From contig NZ_RDQF01000024.1 of NCBI RefSeq assembly GCF_004114425.1, positions 29,110-93,109 of the forward strand: DNA of 64,000 nucleotides. Direction: 5' to 3'. Under the pieces are notes generated by a model, which was not told where the DNA came from, did not search any database, and was given only the letters and a program-made list of their open reading frames with translations. Numbering within the stretch: position 1 is the first letter of the stretch; every line of letters starts with the position of its first letter. Source of the stretch: Bradyrhizobium vignae. Its GTDB lineage: Bacteria > Pseudomonadota > Alphaproteobacteria > Rhizobiales > Xanthobacteraceae. Made by a program: the position numbers and the translations under genes. This document shows positions 38,225 to 45,863 of this stretch, piece by piece.

Positions 38225-38892
38225 GCGACTGCGCTTCGTTTCCTGGCAGGAGAATTGGTGAGAGAGCCCGCCCGTGCTTCGTATGCCGAAAGAAAATCTT
38301 CAATCCCGAGCTTGCGGAAATCGGGCAGCGCCTCGCGCAATTTGTCGTGATCCCAGTCCCACCAGGCGAGCTTCCCGAGGCGCCCCGCGATCTCCTCCGA
38401 GAACCGCCGCCGTACGATCCGGGCCGGATTGCCGGCGACGATGGTGTAGGCCGGCACGTCCTTGGTGACGATGGCGCCGGCCGCGATCACCGCGCCGGTG
38501 CCGATGCTGCGGCCCGGCAACACGATCGCGCCGTGGCCGATCCAGACGTCGTGGCCGACATGGACATGATGCTGGCGCCGCCAGTCGAAGAACTCGGCAT
38601 CGTCGCTCTCGCCTTCGAAATAGGCGCTCGAACGATAGGTGAAATGCGCCTGCGTCGCGCGATGCATCGGATGGTTGCCGGGGTTGATGCCCGTCATCGC
38701 CGCGATCGAGCAGAACTTTCCGATCGTCGTGTAGGTGATCTGCGAATCGTTCACGACATAGGAGTAATCGCCCATCGCCACTTCATGCAGGATCGTGCGC
38801 GCGCCGACCTCGGTATAGGCGCCGAGCCTGGTCTCGTGCAGCTTGGCCGAGGGATCGATGGTCGGCTGAACCGAAAGGGCTTTCGCGGCCAT
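38221..38892 (-). CDS. Hexapeptide-repeat acetyltransferase of phosphonate clusters
   Basis: 223 aa left-handed beta-helix protein of the xenobiotic/chloramphenicol acetyltransferase type, matching the phosphonate-associated family TIGR03308. Hexapeptide turns run through residues ~17-170 (IGKFCSIAAMTGINPGNHPMHRAT, VHVGHDVWIGHGAIVLPGRSIGTGAVIAAGAIVTKDV). The catalytic His is probably in NPGNHPMHR. It may acetylate aminophosphonates, as PhnO does in E. coli, but by a different fold. First gene of the leftward cassette, downstream of a triple PHO box. Start ATG 38892 chosen at the beginning of homology. Confidence 0.82.
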   Translation of the reverse strand: MAAKALSVQPTIDPSAKLHETRLGAYTEVGARTILHEVAMGDYSYVVNDSQITYTTIGKFCSIAAMTGINPGNHPMHRATQAHFTYRSSAYFEGESDDAEFFDWRRQHHVHVGHDVWIGHGAIVLPGRSIGTGAVIAAGAIVTKDVPAYTIVAGNPARIVRRRFSEEIAGRLGKLAWWDWDHDKLREALPDFRKLGIEDFLSAYEARAGSLTNSPARKRSAVA

Positions 38893-38938
38893 GTTGCATC
38901 CGAGGTGCGAGGGCGGGCGTCTCTCTTCGAGCGGCTTG

Positions 38939-38967
38939 ATGACGATATCATGACGCCGAGATGACAG
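38939..38967 (-). promoter_or_regulatory. PHO box (PhoB site), three half-sites
   Basis: On the minus strand three 7-bp units CTGTCAT, GCGTCAT and TCGTCAT follow one another at exact 11-bp steps. This is the direct-repeat geometry of PhoB-binding sites (CTGTCAT consensus). It points at the leftward cassette and lies 47-75 bp before its start. Confidence 0.75.
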
Positions 38968-39004
38968 CGGATGAGGTGTGTAGGATCGCCGCACCGCAAC
39001 GGCG

Positions 39005-39022
39005 CTGTCACACAAGTGTTAA
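39005..39022 (+). promoter_or_regulatory. PHO box (PhoB site) before phnC
   Basis: CTGTCAC then, 11 bp on, GTGTTAA. The first unit matches the consensus closely, the second less well. It lies 45 bp before phnC on the same strand, in line with phosphate-starvation induction of phosphonate uptake. Confidence 0.55.
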
Positions 39023-39066
39023 GCGCCGGCGTTAGCGGTTGGCCCCAGCTACTCTGGAGTCCCTGC

Positions 39067-39876
39067 ATGCTGGTGGTGGATGGTCTGACGTGTCGCTTCG
39101 GCGCAAAAGCCGCGGTGGACGACGCTTCGTTTCAAGTGTCCCCCGGCGGCTTCGTCGGTGTGATCGGGCGATCCGGCGCCGGCAAGTCGACATTGCTGCG
39201 GACCATCAACCGCCTGGTGACGCCGACCGGGGGCCGCATCCTGTTCGACGGCGTCGACGTCACCTTGCTGCGCGGCAAGGAGCTGCGGCAGTGGCGCGCG
39301 CGCTCGGCGATGATCTTCCAGCAGTTCAACCTGGTCGGCCGGCTCGATGTTCTGACCAACGTCCTGATGGGGCGGCTTGCGACGATGCCCGCCTGGCGCT
39401 CGTTGTCGCAGGCCTGGCCCGAGCAGGACAAGGCGCTGGCGATGTCCGCGCTCGAGCAGTTCGACATTGCCTCGCTCGCCGCCCAGCGCGCCGACCAGCT
39501 CTCCGGCGGTCAGCAGCAGCGCGTCGCGATCGCCCGCGCGCTGGTGCAGCAGCCCGACATCATCCTCGCCGACGAGCCGATCGCCTCGCTCGATCCGCGC
39601 AACACCAAGATCGTCATGGATGCACTGCTGCGCATCAACAAGCATTTCGGCATCACCGTGCTCTGCAACCTGCATTCGCTCGATCTCGCCCGCACCTATT
39701 GCGACCGCCTGATCGGCATGGCCGCGGGCCGCGTGGTGTTCGATGGTGCGCCGTCCGCGCTGACCGATCATGTGGCGCGCGAGCTCTACGATCTCGAAGC
39801 CGCCGACGTCATGGGCGGCATGCCTGTACCGGCGCCCGAGGGCGTTCCGGCGCTGGGGACGGCCGCGGCGGCCTGA
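39067..39876 (+). CDS. phnC: Phosphonate ABC transporter ATP-binding protein
   Basis: 269 aa ATPase of the PhnCDE importer. Walker A GRSGAGKST, signature LSGGQQQR, Walker B IILADEP, and the H-loop histidine in NLHSLDLA are all present. The Q-loop reads IFQQFNLVGRLDVLTNVLMGRL, diagnostic for PhnC. ATG 39067 is preceded by GGAG at seven bases; the frame is open upstream without a start signal. Followed by phnD after 60 bp. Confidence 0.97.
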   Translation: MLVVDGLTCRFGAKAAVDDASFQVSPGGFVGVIGRSGAGKSTLLRTINRLVTPTGGRILFDGVDVTLLRGKELRQWRARSAMIFQQFNLVGRLDVLTNVLMGRLATMPAWRSLSQAWPEQDKALAMSALEQFDIASLAAQRADQLSGGQQQRVAIARALVQQPDIILADEPIASLDPRNTKIVMDALLRINKHFGITVLCNLHSLDLARTYCDRLIGMAAGRVVFDGAPSALTDHVARELYDLEAADVMGGMPVPAPEGVPALGTAAAA

Positions 39877-39936
39877 GCCTCGCCTGTTTAGTTCAAGTCT
39901 TTGCGTCAACCGACCTCAACCGATGAAGAGGGTACC

Positions 39937-40872
39937 ATGATCACTCGCAGATTAATCCTTGCCGGCGCCGCCGCGCTCGCGTTCACGGCGTCCGCCTCGG
40001 CGAACGACTGGAAGGCCAAATATCCCGAACTGACCTTTGCGGTCGTGCCGGCCGAGAACGCCTCCGGCGTCACCGAGCGCTGGACCCCGTTCGTGGAATA
40101 CCTCTCGAAGCAGCTGGGCGTGAAGGTCACGCTGCGCATCGCCAACGACTACGCCGCTGTGATCGAAGGCCAGCGCGCCGGCAACATCCACATCGCGAGC
40201 TACGGCTCGGCCTCGTTCGCCCGCGCCCGCCTGACCGGCGTCAAGACCGACGCGTTCGCCAACGACATCAATGCCGACGGTTCGACCGGCTATTACTCGG
40301 TGTTCTTCGTCAAGGCGAGCAGCTCCTACAAGAAGGTCGATGATCTCAAGGGCAAGAACCTGGGCCTGGTCGACCCGAACTCGACCTCGGGCAACAACGT
40401 GCCGCGCTTCGAGCTCGACAAGATGGGCATCCACGATGCCGAGGGCTATTTCGGCAAGGTCGTCTTCACCGGCAGCCACGAGAATGCGATGCTCGCGCTG
40501 GCGCAAGGCACGGTCGACGTCGCCGCCAACCAGTGGACCAGCGACGACGATTCCACGCTGGCGCAGATGCTGACCAAGGGCATGCTGAAGAACGCCGACG
40601 GCTCGGCGATGAAGAAGGACGATTTCCGCATCATCCACAAGTCGGCGCCGATCATCAACGGTCCCTATGCCTACAATTCCGACCTGCCTGATGACGCCAA
40701 GGCCGCCATCGCCAAGGCTTTCTTCGACGCGCCGGCCAAGGACAAGGCCGCGTTCGATCGCCTGTCGGACGGCCAGAAGAAGGGCTTTCATCCCGCCACC
40801 ACCAAGGACTGGGATGGCACGATCGAGCTGATCAAGTTCGTCGATGCGCTCCGCAAGAAGAAGGCGTCCTGA
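39937..40872 (+). CDS. phnD: Phosphonate ABC transporter substrate-binding protein
   Basis: 311 aa periplasmic protein with a 22-residue signal peptide (MITRRLILAGAAALAFTASASA). Family signs: VVPAENASGVTERWTPFVEYLSKQLG, the phosphonate-binding loop PNSTSGNNVPRF, and TGSHENAMLALAQGTVDVAANQW. It captures phosphonates (aminoethylphosphonate or alkylphosphonates) for PhnCE. It is followed by an intrinsic terminator-like hairpin, allowing higher expression than the permeases. Confidence 0.97.
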   Translation: MITRRLILAGAAALAFTASASANDWKAKYPELTFAVVPAENASGVTERWTPFVEYLSKQLGVKVTLRIANDYAAVIEGQRAGNIHIASYGSASFARARLTGVKTDAFANDINADGSTGYYSVFFVKASSSYKKVDDLKGKNLGLVDPNSTSGNNVPRFELDKMGIHDAEGYFGKVVFTGSHENAMLALAQGTVDVAANQWTSDDDSTLAQMLTKGMLKNADGSAMKKDDFRIIHKSAPIINGPYAYNSDLPDDAKAAIAKAFFDAPAKDKAAFDRLSDGQKKGFHPATTKDWDGTIELIKFVDALRKKKAS

Positions 40873-40892
40873 GTCATCGGGACGATGCACCC

Positions 40893-40923
40893 GAGCCGGG
40901 TCCTAGGACCCGGCTCTTTCTTT
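40893..40923 (+). terminator. Intrinsic terminator/attenuator between phnD and phnE
   Basis: A perfect 24-bp palindrome (arms GAGCCGGGTCCT / AGGACCCGGCTC, 40893-40916) is followed by TTTCTTT. It would stop part of the transcripts after phnD, the usual way to keep a binding protein in excess of its permeases. Confidence 0.8.
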
Positions 40924-40943
40924 GACGGGACCTGTTTCGACCG

Positions 40944-41828
40944 ATGACGACAGCGGTTTCGATCCTCCCCGAGCAGCAGCTTGCCGCGCTCAATGCCGCC
41001 TATCGCCAGGCGGTCTCGCGCAGGCGGCTCCGTCTCCTGTTGGGGGCCGCGGTCTTCGCCGCAGCGCTGGTGCTCGCCGCGATCGGCGCCGAAGTGAATT
41101 TGCATACCCTGTTCACCTATTTCGGCAATTTCGTCAGCTATTTCGACCGCATCCTCACGCTCGACAGCGGCCAGCGGGTCTGGACCGATGTCGGCGAGTG
41201 GTTCTGGGGCTGGCGCAAATGGCTGAAGATGCTGGGCGAGACCCTGCTCATCAGCTATGTCGGAACTCTGATCGGCGCGACCTTCGCCTTCGCTCTCAAC
41301 TTCTTCGCGGCCGAGAACACTTCGCCCGCGCCATGGCTGCGCTTCGTCGTGCGGCGCCTGCTCGAATTCGCCCGCACAGTTCCCGGCATCGTGTTCGCGC
41401 TGGTGTTCGTGATTGCCTTCGGCCTGGGGCCGATGGCGGGCGTGCTGGCGATTGCTATCCACTCCACCGGCGCACTGGGAAAACTGTTCTCGGAGATCGT
41501 CGAGAATGCCGACATGAAGCCGGTGGAGGGCATTCGCTCGACAGGTGCGAGCTGGCTCTCCTGCATGCGTTTTGCGGTCGTACCGCAGGTGACGGCGGGC
41601 TATGCCAGCTATGCGCTGCTGCGCTTCGAGATCAACGTCCGCGAAGCCTCGGTGATGGGCTTCGTCGGCGCCGGCGGCATCGGCCAGGAGCTCGTCGTCG
41701 CCATCCGCAAGTTCTATTACTCCGACGTCAGCGCCATCCTGCTCACCATCGTCGTCACGGTCTTCATCATCGACATCACCACCGGCTGGCTGCGCGGCCG
41801 CCTGTTCGGCGAGGAGGCGCGGACGTGA
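40944..41828 (+). CDS. phnE: Phosphonate ABC transporter permease, first subunit
   Basis: 294 aa inner-membrane permease with about six spans. The EAA-type coupling loop is ALGKLFSEIVENADMKPVEGIRSTGASWLSCM, typical of PhnE. The end of the protein (FVGAGGIGQELVVAIRKFYYSDVSAILL) is also diagnostic. It ends within the start of the second permease (GTGA overlap), so the two subunits are made in equal amounts and probably form a heterodimer. Confidence 0.96.
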   Translation: MTTAVSILPEQQLAALNAAYRQAVSRRRLRLLLGAAVFAAALVLAAIGAEVNLHTLFTYFGNFVSYFDRILTLDSGQRVWTDVGEWFWGWRKWLKMLGETLLISYVGTLIGATFAFALNFFAAENTSPAPWLRFVVRRLLEFARTVPGIVFALVFVIAFGLGPMAGVLAIAIHSTGALGKLFSEIVENADMKPVEGIRSTGASWLSCMRFAVVPQVTAGYASYALLRFEINVREASVMGFVGAGGIGQELVVAIRKFYYSDVSAILLTIVVTVFIIDITTGWLRGRLFGEEART

Positions 41829-42673
41829 CGAGGCCGCAGCAGGTCGATATCGCGCAAATTCGCGCGCGCTACCCTGACGTGTTCGACCGGCCCGCCTCGG
41901 CGCGGCTCGCCACGCCGGCGATGATCGTCGCGGCGTTGGCGATCCTCGCTTACGGCCTCGTCGATCTCGATTTCTCGCCGTCGCGCTTCTTCGCCGGCCT
42001 CAGCCAGCTCGGCTGGATCAGCCTGATGATGATCCCGCCGGATCCCGGCTCTTCGCTGCCGGTCTATCTGAAGGCGCTGGGCGAGACGCTGTCGATCGCG
42101 CTGCTCGGCACCACGCTCGCCGCGGTCTTCGCGCTTCCAATCAGCCTGCTCGCGGCGCGCAACGTCGTGCCGTCGAACATCCTGCGCTTTCCCGTCCGGC
42201 GCTTGCTCGATTCGATCCGCGGCATCGACACGCTGATCTGGGCGCTGGTGTGGATCAACGTGGTCGGGCTCGGCCCGTTCGCCGGCGTGCTCGCGATCGC
42301 CGTGTCGGATTTCGGTGCGTTCGGAAAGCTGTTCTCGGAGGCGATCGAGGGCGCCGACCAGAAGCAGGTCGAAGGCATCCGCGCCTCCGGCGGCAGCGCG
42401 CTGCACGAGATCCGCTTCGGCCTGTTGCCGCAGGTCCTGCCCGTCATCGCCGGCCAGGTGCTCTACTTCATCGAATCCAACACCCGCTCGGCCACCATCA
42501 TCGGCATCGTCGGCGCCGGCGGCATCGGCCTCCAGCTCGCCGAGCAGATTCGCGTGCTGGAGTGGCAGAAAGTGTCGTTCCTGATCCTGATGATCCTGGT
42601 CGCCGTCGCCGCAATCGATTTCATCTCGGGCAAGCTGCGGTTTGCCATCATCGGCCGGCGGGCGGTGGCGTAG
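41825..42673 (+). CDS. phnE: Phosphonate ABC transporter permease, second subunit
   Basis: 282 aa from GTG 41825, overlapping the previous stop by four bases. It shares the PhnE layout: TLSIALLGTTLAAVFALPISLLAARNV, coupling loop FGKLFSEAIEGADQKQVEGIRASGGSALHEIRFGLLPQVLP, and IVGAGGIGLQLAEQIRVLEWQ. Tandem unequal phnE genes are common in alphaproteobacteria. It ends at TAG 42671 just before a repeat element; phnF is convergent. Confidence 0.96.
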   Translation: MTRPQQVDIAQIRARYPDVFDRPASARLATPAMIVAALAILAYGLVDLDFSPSRFFAGLSQLGWISLMMIPPDPGSSLPVYLKALGETLSIALLGTTLAAVFALPISLLAARNVVPSNILRFPVRRLLDSIRGIDTLIWALVWINVVGLGPFAGVLAIAVSDFGAFGKLFSEAIEGADQKQVEGIRASGGSALHEIRFGLLPQVLPVIAGQVLYFIESNTRSATIIGIVGAGGIGLQLAEQIRVLEWQKVSFLILMILVAVAAIDFISGKLRFAIIGRRAVA

Positions 42674-42677
42674 GCGG

Positions 42678-42830
42678 CTCTCTTCCTTCCTTGTGGGAGA
42701 AGGTGGCGCGAAGCGCCGGATGGGGGGTACGTGTCCTCAGTGCCGTAGGGTGGTCAACGCGTAGCGTGCCCACCGCTTCTGATGATCGAGAAAGATCGTG
42801 GGCACTCCCACAAGGGGAGAGGGGAAGAGG
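42678..42830. repeat. Nested palindromic spacer repeat between phnE and phnF
   Basis: The outer ends CTCTTCCTTCCTTGTGGGAG and CTCCCACAAGGGGAGAG are near-complementary. Inside, a second palindrome (TAGGGTGGTCAACGCG...CGTGCCCACC and GATCGTGGGCAC) has been inserted or duplicated. Both are spacer repeats common in bradyrhizobia. The fold could end both convergent transcripts. Confidence 0.7.
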
Positions 42831-42831
42831 C

Positions 42832-43560
42832 CTACGACTCCACCAGAAACTCGACCCGCTCCGCGGCAAAGCGCGAATGCTTCGTCACCAGCGGCTTGCC
42901 CGTGAGATCGTGGTCGGTGGCATCGACCACCAGGATCGGCCGTCCCAGCGCAAGATCGAGTCTTGCGGCGTCGGTCGCGTCGACGATGCCGGCGGTGATC
43001 CGGGTCGCGCCGCGGCGATAATCGCGGATGCCGTAATGCGCGAGCAATTTCGTCATCGAGCGCGTCGCCGCGAACACGGCGCCCGCGTCCGGAAACAGCT
43101 CGGCCGACAGCCAGGTCGTGGACACGCAGATCGGCGTACGGTCGGCGAGGCGGATCGCCTCGATCCGCACCAGGGGCCCGCCGGTCTTCAATCCCAGCTC
43201 CCGCGCGAGCTCGCGCGTCGCGACGTCATCGGTCGCCTCGATCAGCCGGCCATGCGGCTCGCGTCCGCCCGCGCCGACGATCTCTGAGAAGCGCGTGCGC
43301 GAGCGCAGGGGATAGGCGAGCTTCTGTGCCTCGACATAGGTTCCGCTGCCGCGCTCGGCGCGCACCAGGCCGCGCTCGGCAAGCGCGGCCAGCGCGCGGC
43401 GCACGGTGTGGCGGTTGACGCGATAGGTTTCCGCGATCTCCATTTCGCCCGGCAATTTGTCGCCGGCCGCAAAGCGGCCGTCGGCGATGCCGCGCTCGAT
43501 GCCGTCGGCAACGAGGCGCCACAGCGCGACTCCCGAGGAGGCTGTGTCCTGCATGCTCAT
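42832..43560 (-). CDS. phnF: GntR/HutC-family regulator of phosphonate genes
   Basis: 242 aa. N-terminal winged helix (LPGEMEIAETYRVNRHTVRRALAALAERGLVRAERGSGTYV, ~36-75) and a C-terminal UTRA ligand domain (~90-235) with CVSTTWLSAELFPDAG and VVDATDHDLTGKPLVTKHSRFAAERVEF. PhnF represses C-P lyase genes and is released by a phosphonate-pathway ligand. It is divergent from phnG, with its likely operator in between at 43624-43651. Confidence 0.94.
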   Translation of the reverse strand: MSMQDTASSGVALWRLVADGIERGIADGRFAAGDKLPGEMEIAETYRVNRHTVRRALAALAERGLVRAERGSGTYVEAQKLAYPLRSRTRFSEIVGAGGREPHGRLIEATDDVATRELARELGLKTGGPLVRIEAIRLADRTPICVSTTWLSAELFPDAGAVFAATRSMTKLLAHYGIRDYRRGATRITAGIVDATDAARLDLALGRPILVVDATDHDLTGKPLVTKHSRFAAERVEFLVES

Positions 43561-43592
43561 GTCGCGGGAAACCTACTCCAGAAATCACATCA

Positions 43593-43610
43593 TTGTCACG
43601 AAACAGTCAT
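43593..43610 (+). promoter_or_regulatory. PHO box (PhoB site) before phnG
   Basis: TTGTCAC-gaaa-CAGTCAT: two 7-bp half-sites 11 bp apart, each one or two bases from CTGTCAT; a weaker AAATCAC unit lies 11 bp further upstream at 43582. It precedes the PhnF operator and the phnGHIJKLMN operon. Confidence 0.7.
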
Positions 43611-43623
43611 GGCGCGTCCGTAT

Positions 43624-43651
43624 GAAGTTGTCTATTATCATAGACAACTTC
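43624..43651. promoter_or_regulatory. Perfect palindrome, likely PhnF operator
   Basis: Arms GAAGTTGTCTAT (43624-43635) and ATAGACAACTTC (43640-43651) with a 4-base centre TATC. The core GTCTA...TAGAC fits the sites bound by HutC/PhnF-type GntR regulators. It lies downstream of the PHO box and upstream of phnG, where a bound repressor would block transcription. Confidence 0.85.
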
Positions 43652-43687
43652 GATCCGGCAAGTTTTCTAGAAGGTTCGGTGGACCAG

Positions 43688-44143
43688 GTGACGCAGCACA
43701 ACAACCAGCAAGCCCAGCGCAAGGCCGCCATGGCCGTGCTGGCGCACGCGGAGGCGGGCGAGATCGCCGCTCGCCTCCGCAACTTCACCCTCCCGGCCCA
43801 TCAGGATCTGCGCGCGCCCGAAAACGGGCTGGTCATGCTGCGCGGCCGGATCGGCGGCGACGGGGCGCCGTTCAATCTCGGTGAAGCCACGGTGTCGCGC
43901 GCGGCGGTGCGGCTTGCGAGCGGCGAGGTCGGCTTCGGCTACACGCTCGGCCGCGACGGTGAGAAGGCGCGGCTGATCGCGCTGTGCGATGCGCTGGTGC
44001 AGTCCCGCGATTTCGGCGGGCTCGTCGAGCGTGGCGTTATCGCGCCGTTGCGCGAGCAGCTTATGGTCAGGCGCAGGCAGGCGGCGGAAGAGACCGCCGC
44101 GACGAAGGTTGATTTCTACACCATGGTGCGCGGTGAGGGGTGA
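43688..44143 (+). CDS. phnG: C-P lyase subunit PhnG
   Basis: 151 aa. With PhnH, I and J it forms the carbon-phosphorus lyase core that attaches the phosphonate to ribose triphosphate. Family text: RKAAMAVLAHAEAGEIAARL, LRAPENGLVMLRGRIGGDGAPFNLGEATVSRAAVRL, GEVGFGYTLGRDGEKARLIALCDAL. GTG 43688 is preceded by GGTGGA; GTG 43679 would also fit. The frame is open upstream through the PhnF palindrome but that part is not PhnG. phnH starts five bases after the stop. Confidence 0.95.
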   Translation: MTQHNNQQAQRKAAMAVLAHAEAGEIAARLRNFTLPAHQDLRAPENGLVMLRGRIGGDGAPFNLGEATVSRAAVRLASGEVGFGYTLGRDGEKARLIALCDALVQSRDFGGLVERGVIAPLREQLMVRRRQAAEETAATKVDFYTMVRGEG

Positions 44144-44147
44144 GATC

Positions 44148-44756
44148 ATGACCACGATTGCGGAGCTGCCGCCGGGTTTCGCCGACAAGGTGTTGTCGGC
44201 GCAATCGACCTTTCGCTCGGTCATGGATGCCATGGCGCGGCCGGGCTCCGTCCAGCAAATCGTGCCGATGGTCGGCACGCCAGGGCCGATGATGCGCGGC
44301 ACCGCCGCGATCGCGCTGACGCTGTTCGACCACGATACGCCGCTCTGGCTCGACGCGCGAATGGCGGAGAGCTCGGATGTGACGAAGTGGCTGAAGTTCC
44401 ACACCGGTGCGCCGGTCGTGCAGGACGCCTCGATCGCGAGTTTTGCGCTGATCGGTGATGGCGATGCGCTGCCTTCGCTCGAGCGATTCGCGCTCGGCAC
44501 CAGCGAGTATCCGGACCGTTCGACCACGGTGATCATTCAGGTCGATAGCCTGAACTCGGGGCGCAGCTTCGAGCTGCGCGGCCCCGGCATCGGTGGGGTC
44601 GCGACGCTGCAGGCGTCGATCAAGCCTCTCGATCTGTTCGAGCGGCTGCGTATGAACGAAGCACTGTTTCCGCGCGGCATCGATGTGGTGCTGGTCGCCG
44701 ATGATGCCGTGGTCGCGATCCCCCGCACCACGCGCGTCGTGAGCAGGGGAATCTGA
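44148..44756 (+). CDS. phnH: C-P lyase subunit PhnH
   Basis: 202 aa. Typical beginning PGFADKVLSAQSTFRSVMDAMARPGSV, then ALTLFDHDTPLW and ELRGPGIGG, and the C-terminal NEALFPRGIDVVLVADDAVVAIPRTTRV. It has a PLP-transferase-like fold but no PLP lysine and works as part of the PhnGHIJ complex. ATG 44148 follows GAGGGGTGAG. Three bases separate it from phnI. Confidence 0.96.
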   Translation: MTTIAELPPGFADKVLSAQSTFRSVMDAMARPGSVQQIVPMVGTPGPMMRGTAAIALTLFDHDTPLWLDARMAESSDVTKWLKFHTGAPVVQDASIASFALIGDGDALPSLERFALGTSEYPDRSTTVIIQVDSLNSGRSFELRGPGIGGVATLQASIKPLDLFERLRMNEALFPRGIDVVLVADDAVVAIPRTTRVVSRGI

Positions 44757-44759
44757 AGC

Positions 44760-45863
44760 ATGTATGTCGCAGTCAAAGGCGGCGAACGCGCCATCGAGAA
44801 CGCCCATCGCCTGCTCGCACATAAGCGGCGCGGCGATCAAAGCGTTGCGGAAATCTCCCTCGACCAGATCTCGGAGCAGCTTGGCCTCGCCGTCGATCGC
44901 GTCATGAGCGAAGGCTCGCTCTATGACCGCGAGCTCGCGGCGCTGGCGATCAAGCAGGCGCGCGGCGATCTGATCGAGGCGATCTTCCTGGTTCGCGCCT
45001 TCCGCGCCACCTTGCCGCGCTTCGGCACCAGCGAGCCGGTCGACACCGGCGCCATGCAGGTGCAGCGGCGGGTGTCCGCGACCTTCAAGGACATTCCGGG
45101 TGGCCAGATCCTCGGGCCCACCTTCGACTACACGCACCGCCTGCTCGATCCCTCGCTCGCGCAAGGCGTCGTGCCGCAGGTTCCGTCGACGGCCGAAGCA
45201 TCCACAGCGCCGACGCCGCGCGTAACGGATATTCTCGGCCGCGACGGGCTGATCGAATCCTCGCCCGAAGCCGAGGACGGCGCCAGCGTCGGCGATCTCA
45301 CCCGCGAGCCGCTGAATTTTCCGGCCGACCGCGACCTGCGCCTGCAAAACCTCGCGCGTGGCGACGAAGGCTTTCTCCTCGCGATGGGCTATTCCACCCA
45401 GCGCGGCTACGGCCGCAACCATCCTTTTGTCGGCGAGATCCGCTTCGGCGAGGTCGAGGTCGAATTTCTCGCGGAAGAGGTCGGCTTCGCCGTGCCGCTC
45501 GGCGCGATCGAACTCACCGAGTGCCAGATGGTCAACCAGTTCAAGGGGTCTGCGACGGAGGCTCCGTGCTTCACCCGCGGCTACGGCCTCGCCTTCGGCC
45601 AGAGCGAGCGCAAGACCATGTCGATGGCGCTGGTCGATCGTGCGTTGCGCGCCCGCGAGCTCGGCGAGGAGGTGCGTGCGCCGGCGCAGGACGAAGAGTT
45701 CGTGATGTCGCATTCGGACAACGTCCAGGCCACCGGCTTCGTCGAGCATCTGAAGCTGCCGCACTATGTCGACTTCCAGTCCGAGCTCGGCCTCCTGCGC
45801 AAGCTGCGCCAGGAGTTTGCCGAGGCCAATACGCCGGATGCCATGAAGGAGGCCGCGGAATGA
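44760..45863 (+). CDS. phnI: C-P lyase subunit PhnI
   Basis: 367 aa, the family length. Signs: MYVAVKGGERAIENAHRLL at the start, ISEQLGLAVDRVMSEGSLYDRELAALAIKQA, GYSTQRGYGRNHPFVGEIR, TECQMVNQF and FVEHLKLPHYVDFQSELGL. PhnI, with G, H and L, catalyses displacement of adenine from ATP by the phosphonate. Its stop overlaps the phnJ start (ATGA). Confidence 0.97.
   Translation: MYVAVKGGERAIENAHRLLAHKRRGDQSVAEISLDQISEQLGLAVDRVMSEGSLYDRELAALAIKQARGDLIEAIFLVRAFRATLPRFGTSEPVDTGAMQVQRRVSATFKDIPGGQILGPTFDYTHRLLDPSLAQGVVPQVPSTAEASTAPTPRVTDILGRDGLIESSPEAEDGASVGDLTREPLNFPADRDLRLQNLARGDEGFLLAMGYSTQRGYGRNHPFVGEIRFGEVEVEFLAEEVGFAVPLGAIELTECQMVNQFKGSATEAPCFTRGYGLAFGQSERKTMSMALVDRALRARELGEEVRAPAQDEEFVMSHSDNVQATGFVEHLKLPHYVDFQSELGLLRKLRQEFAEANTPDAMKEAAE

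Noticed and set aside
44067..45764. A 565-codon minus-strand frame opposite phnH and phnI
   Set aside because: phnG-N are unmistakable and overlapping on the plus strand.
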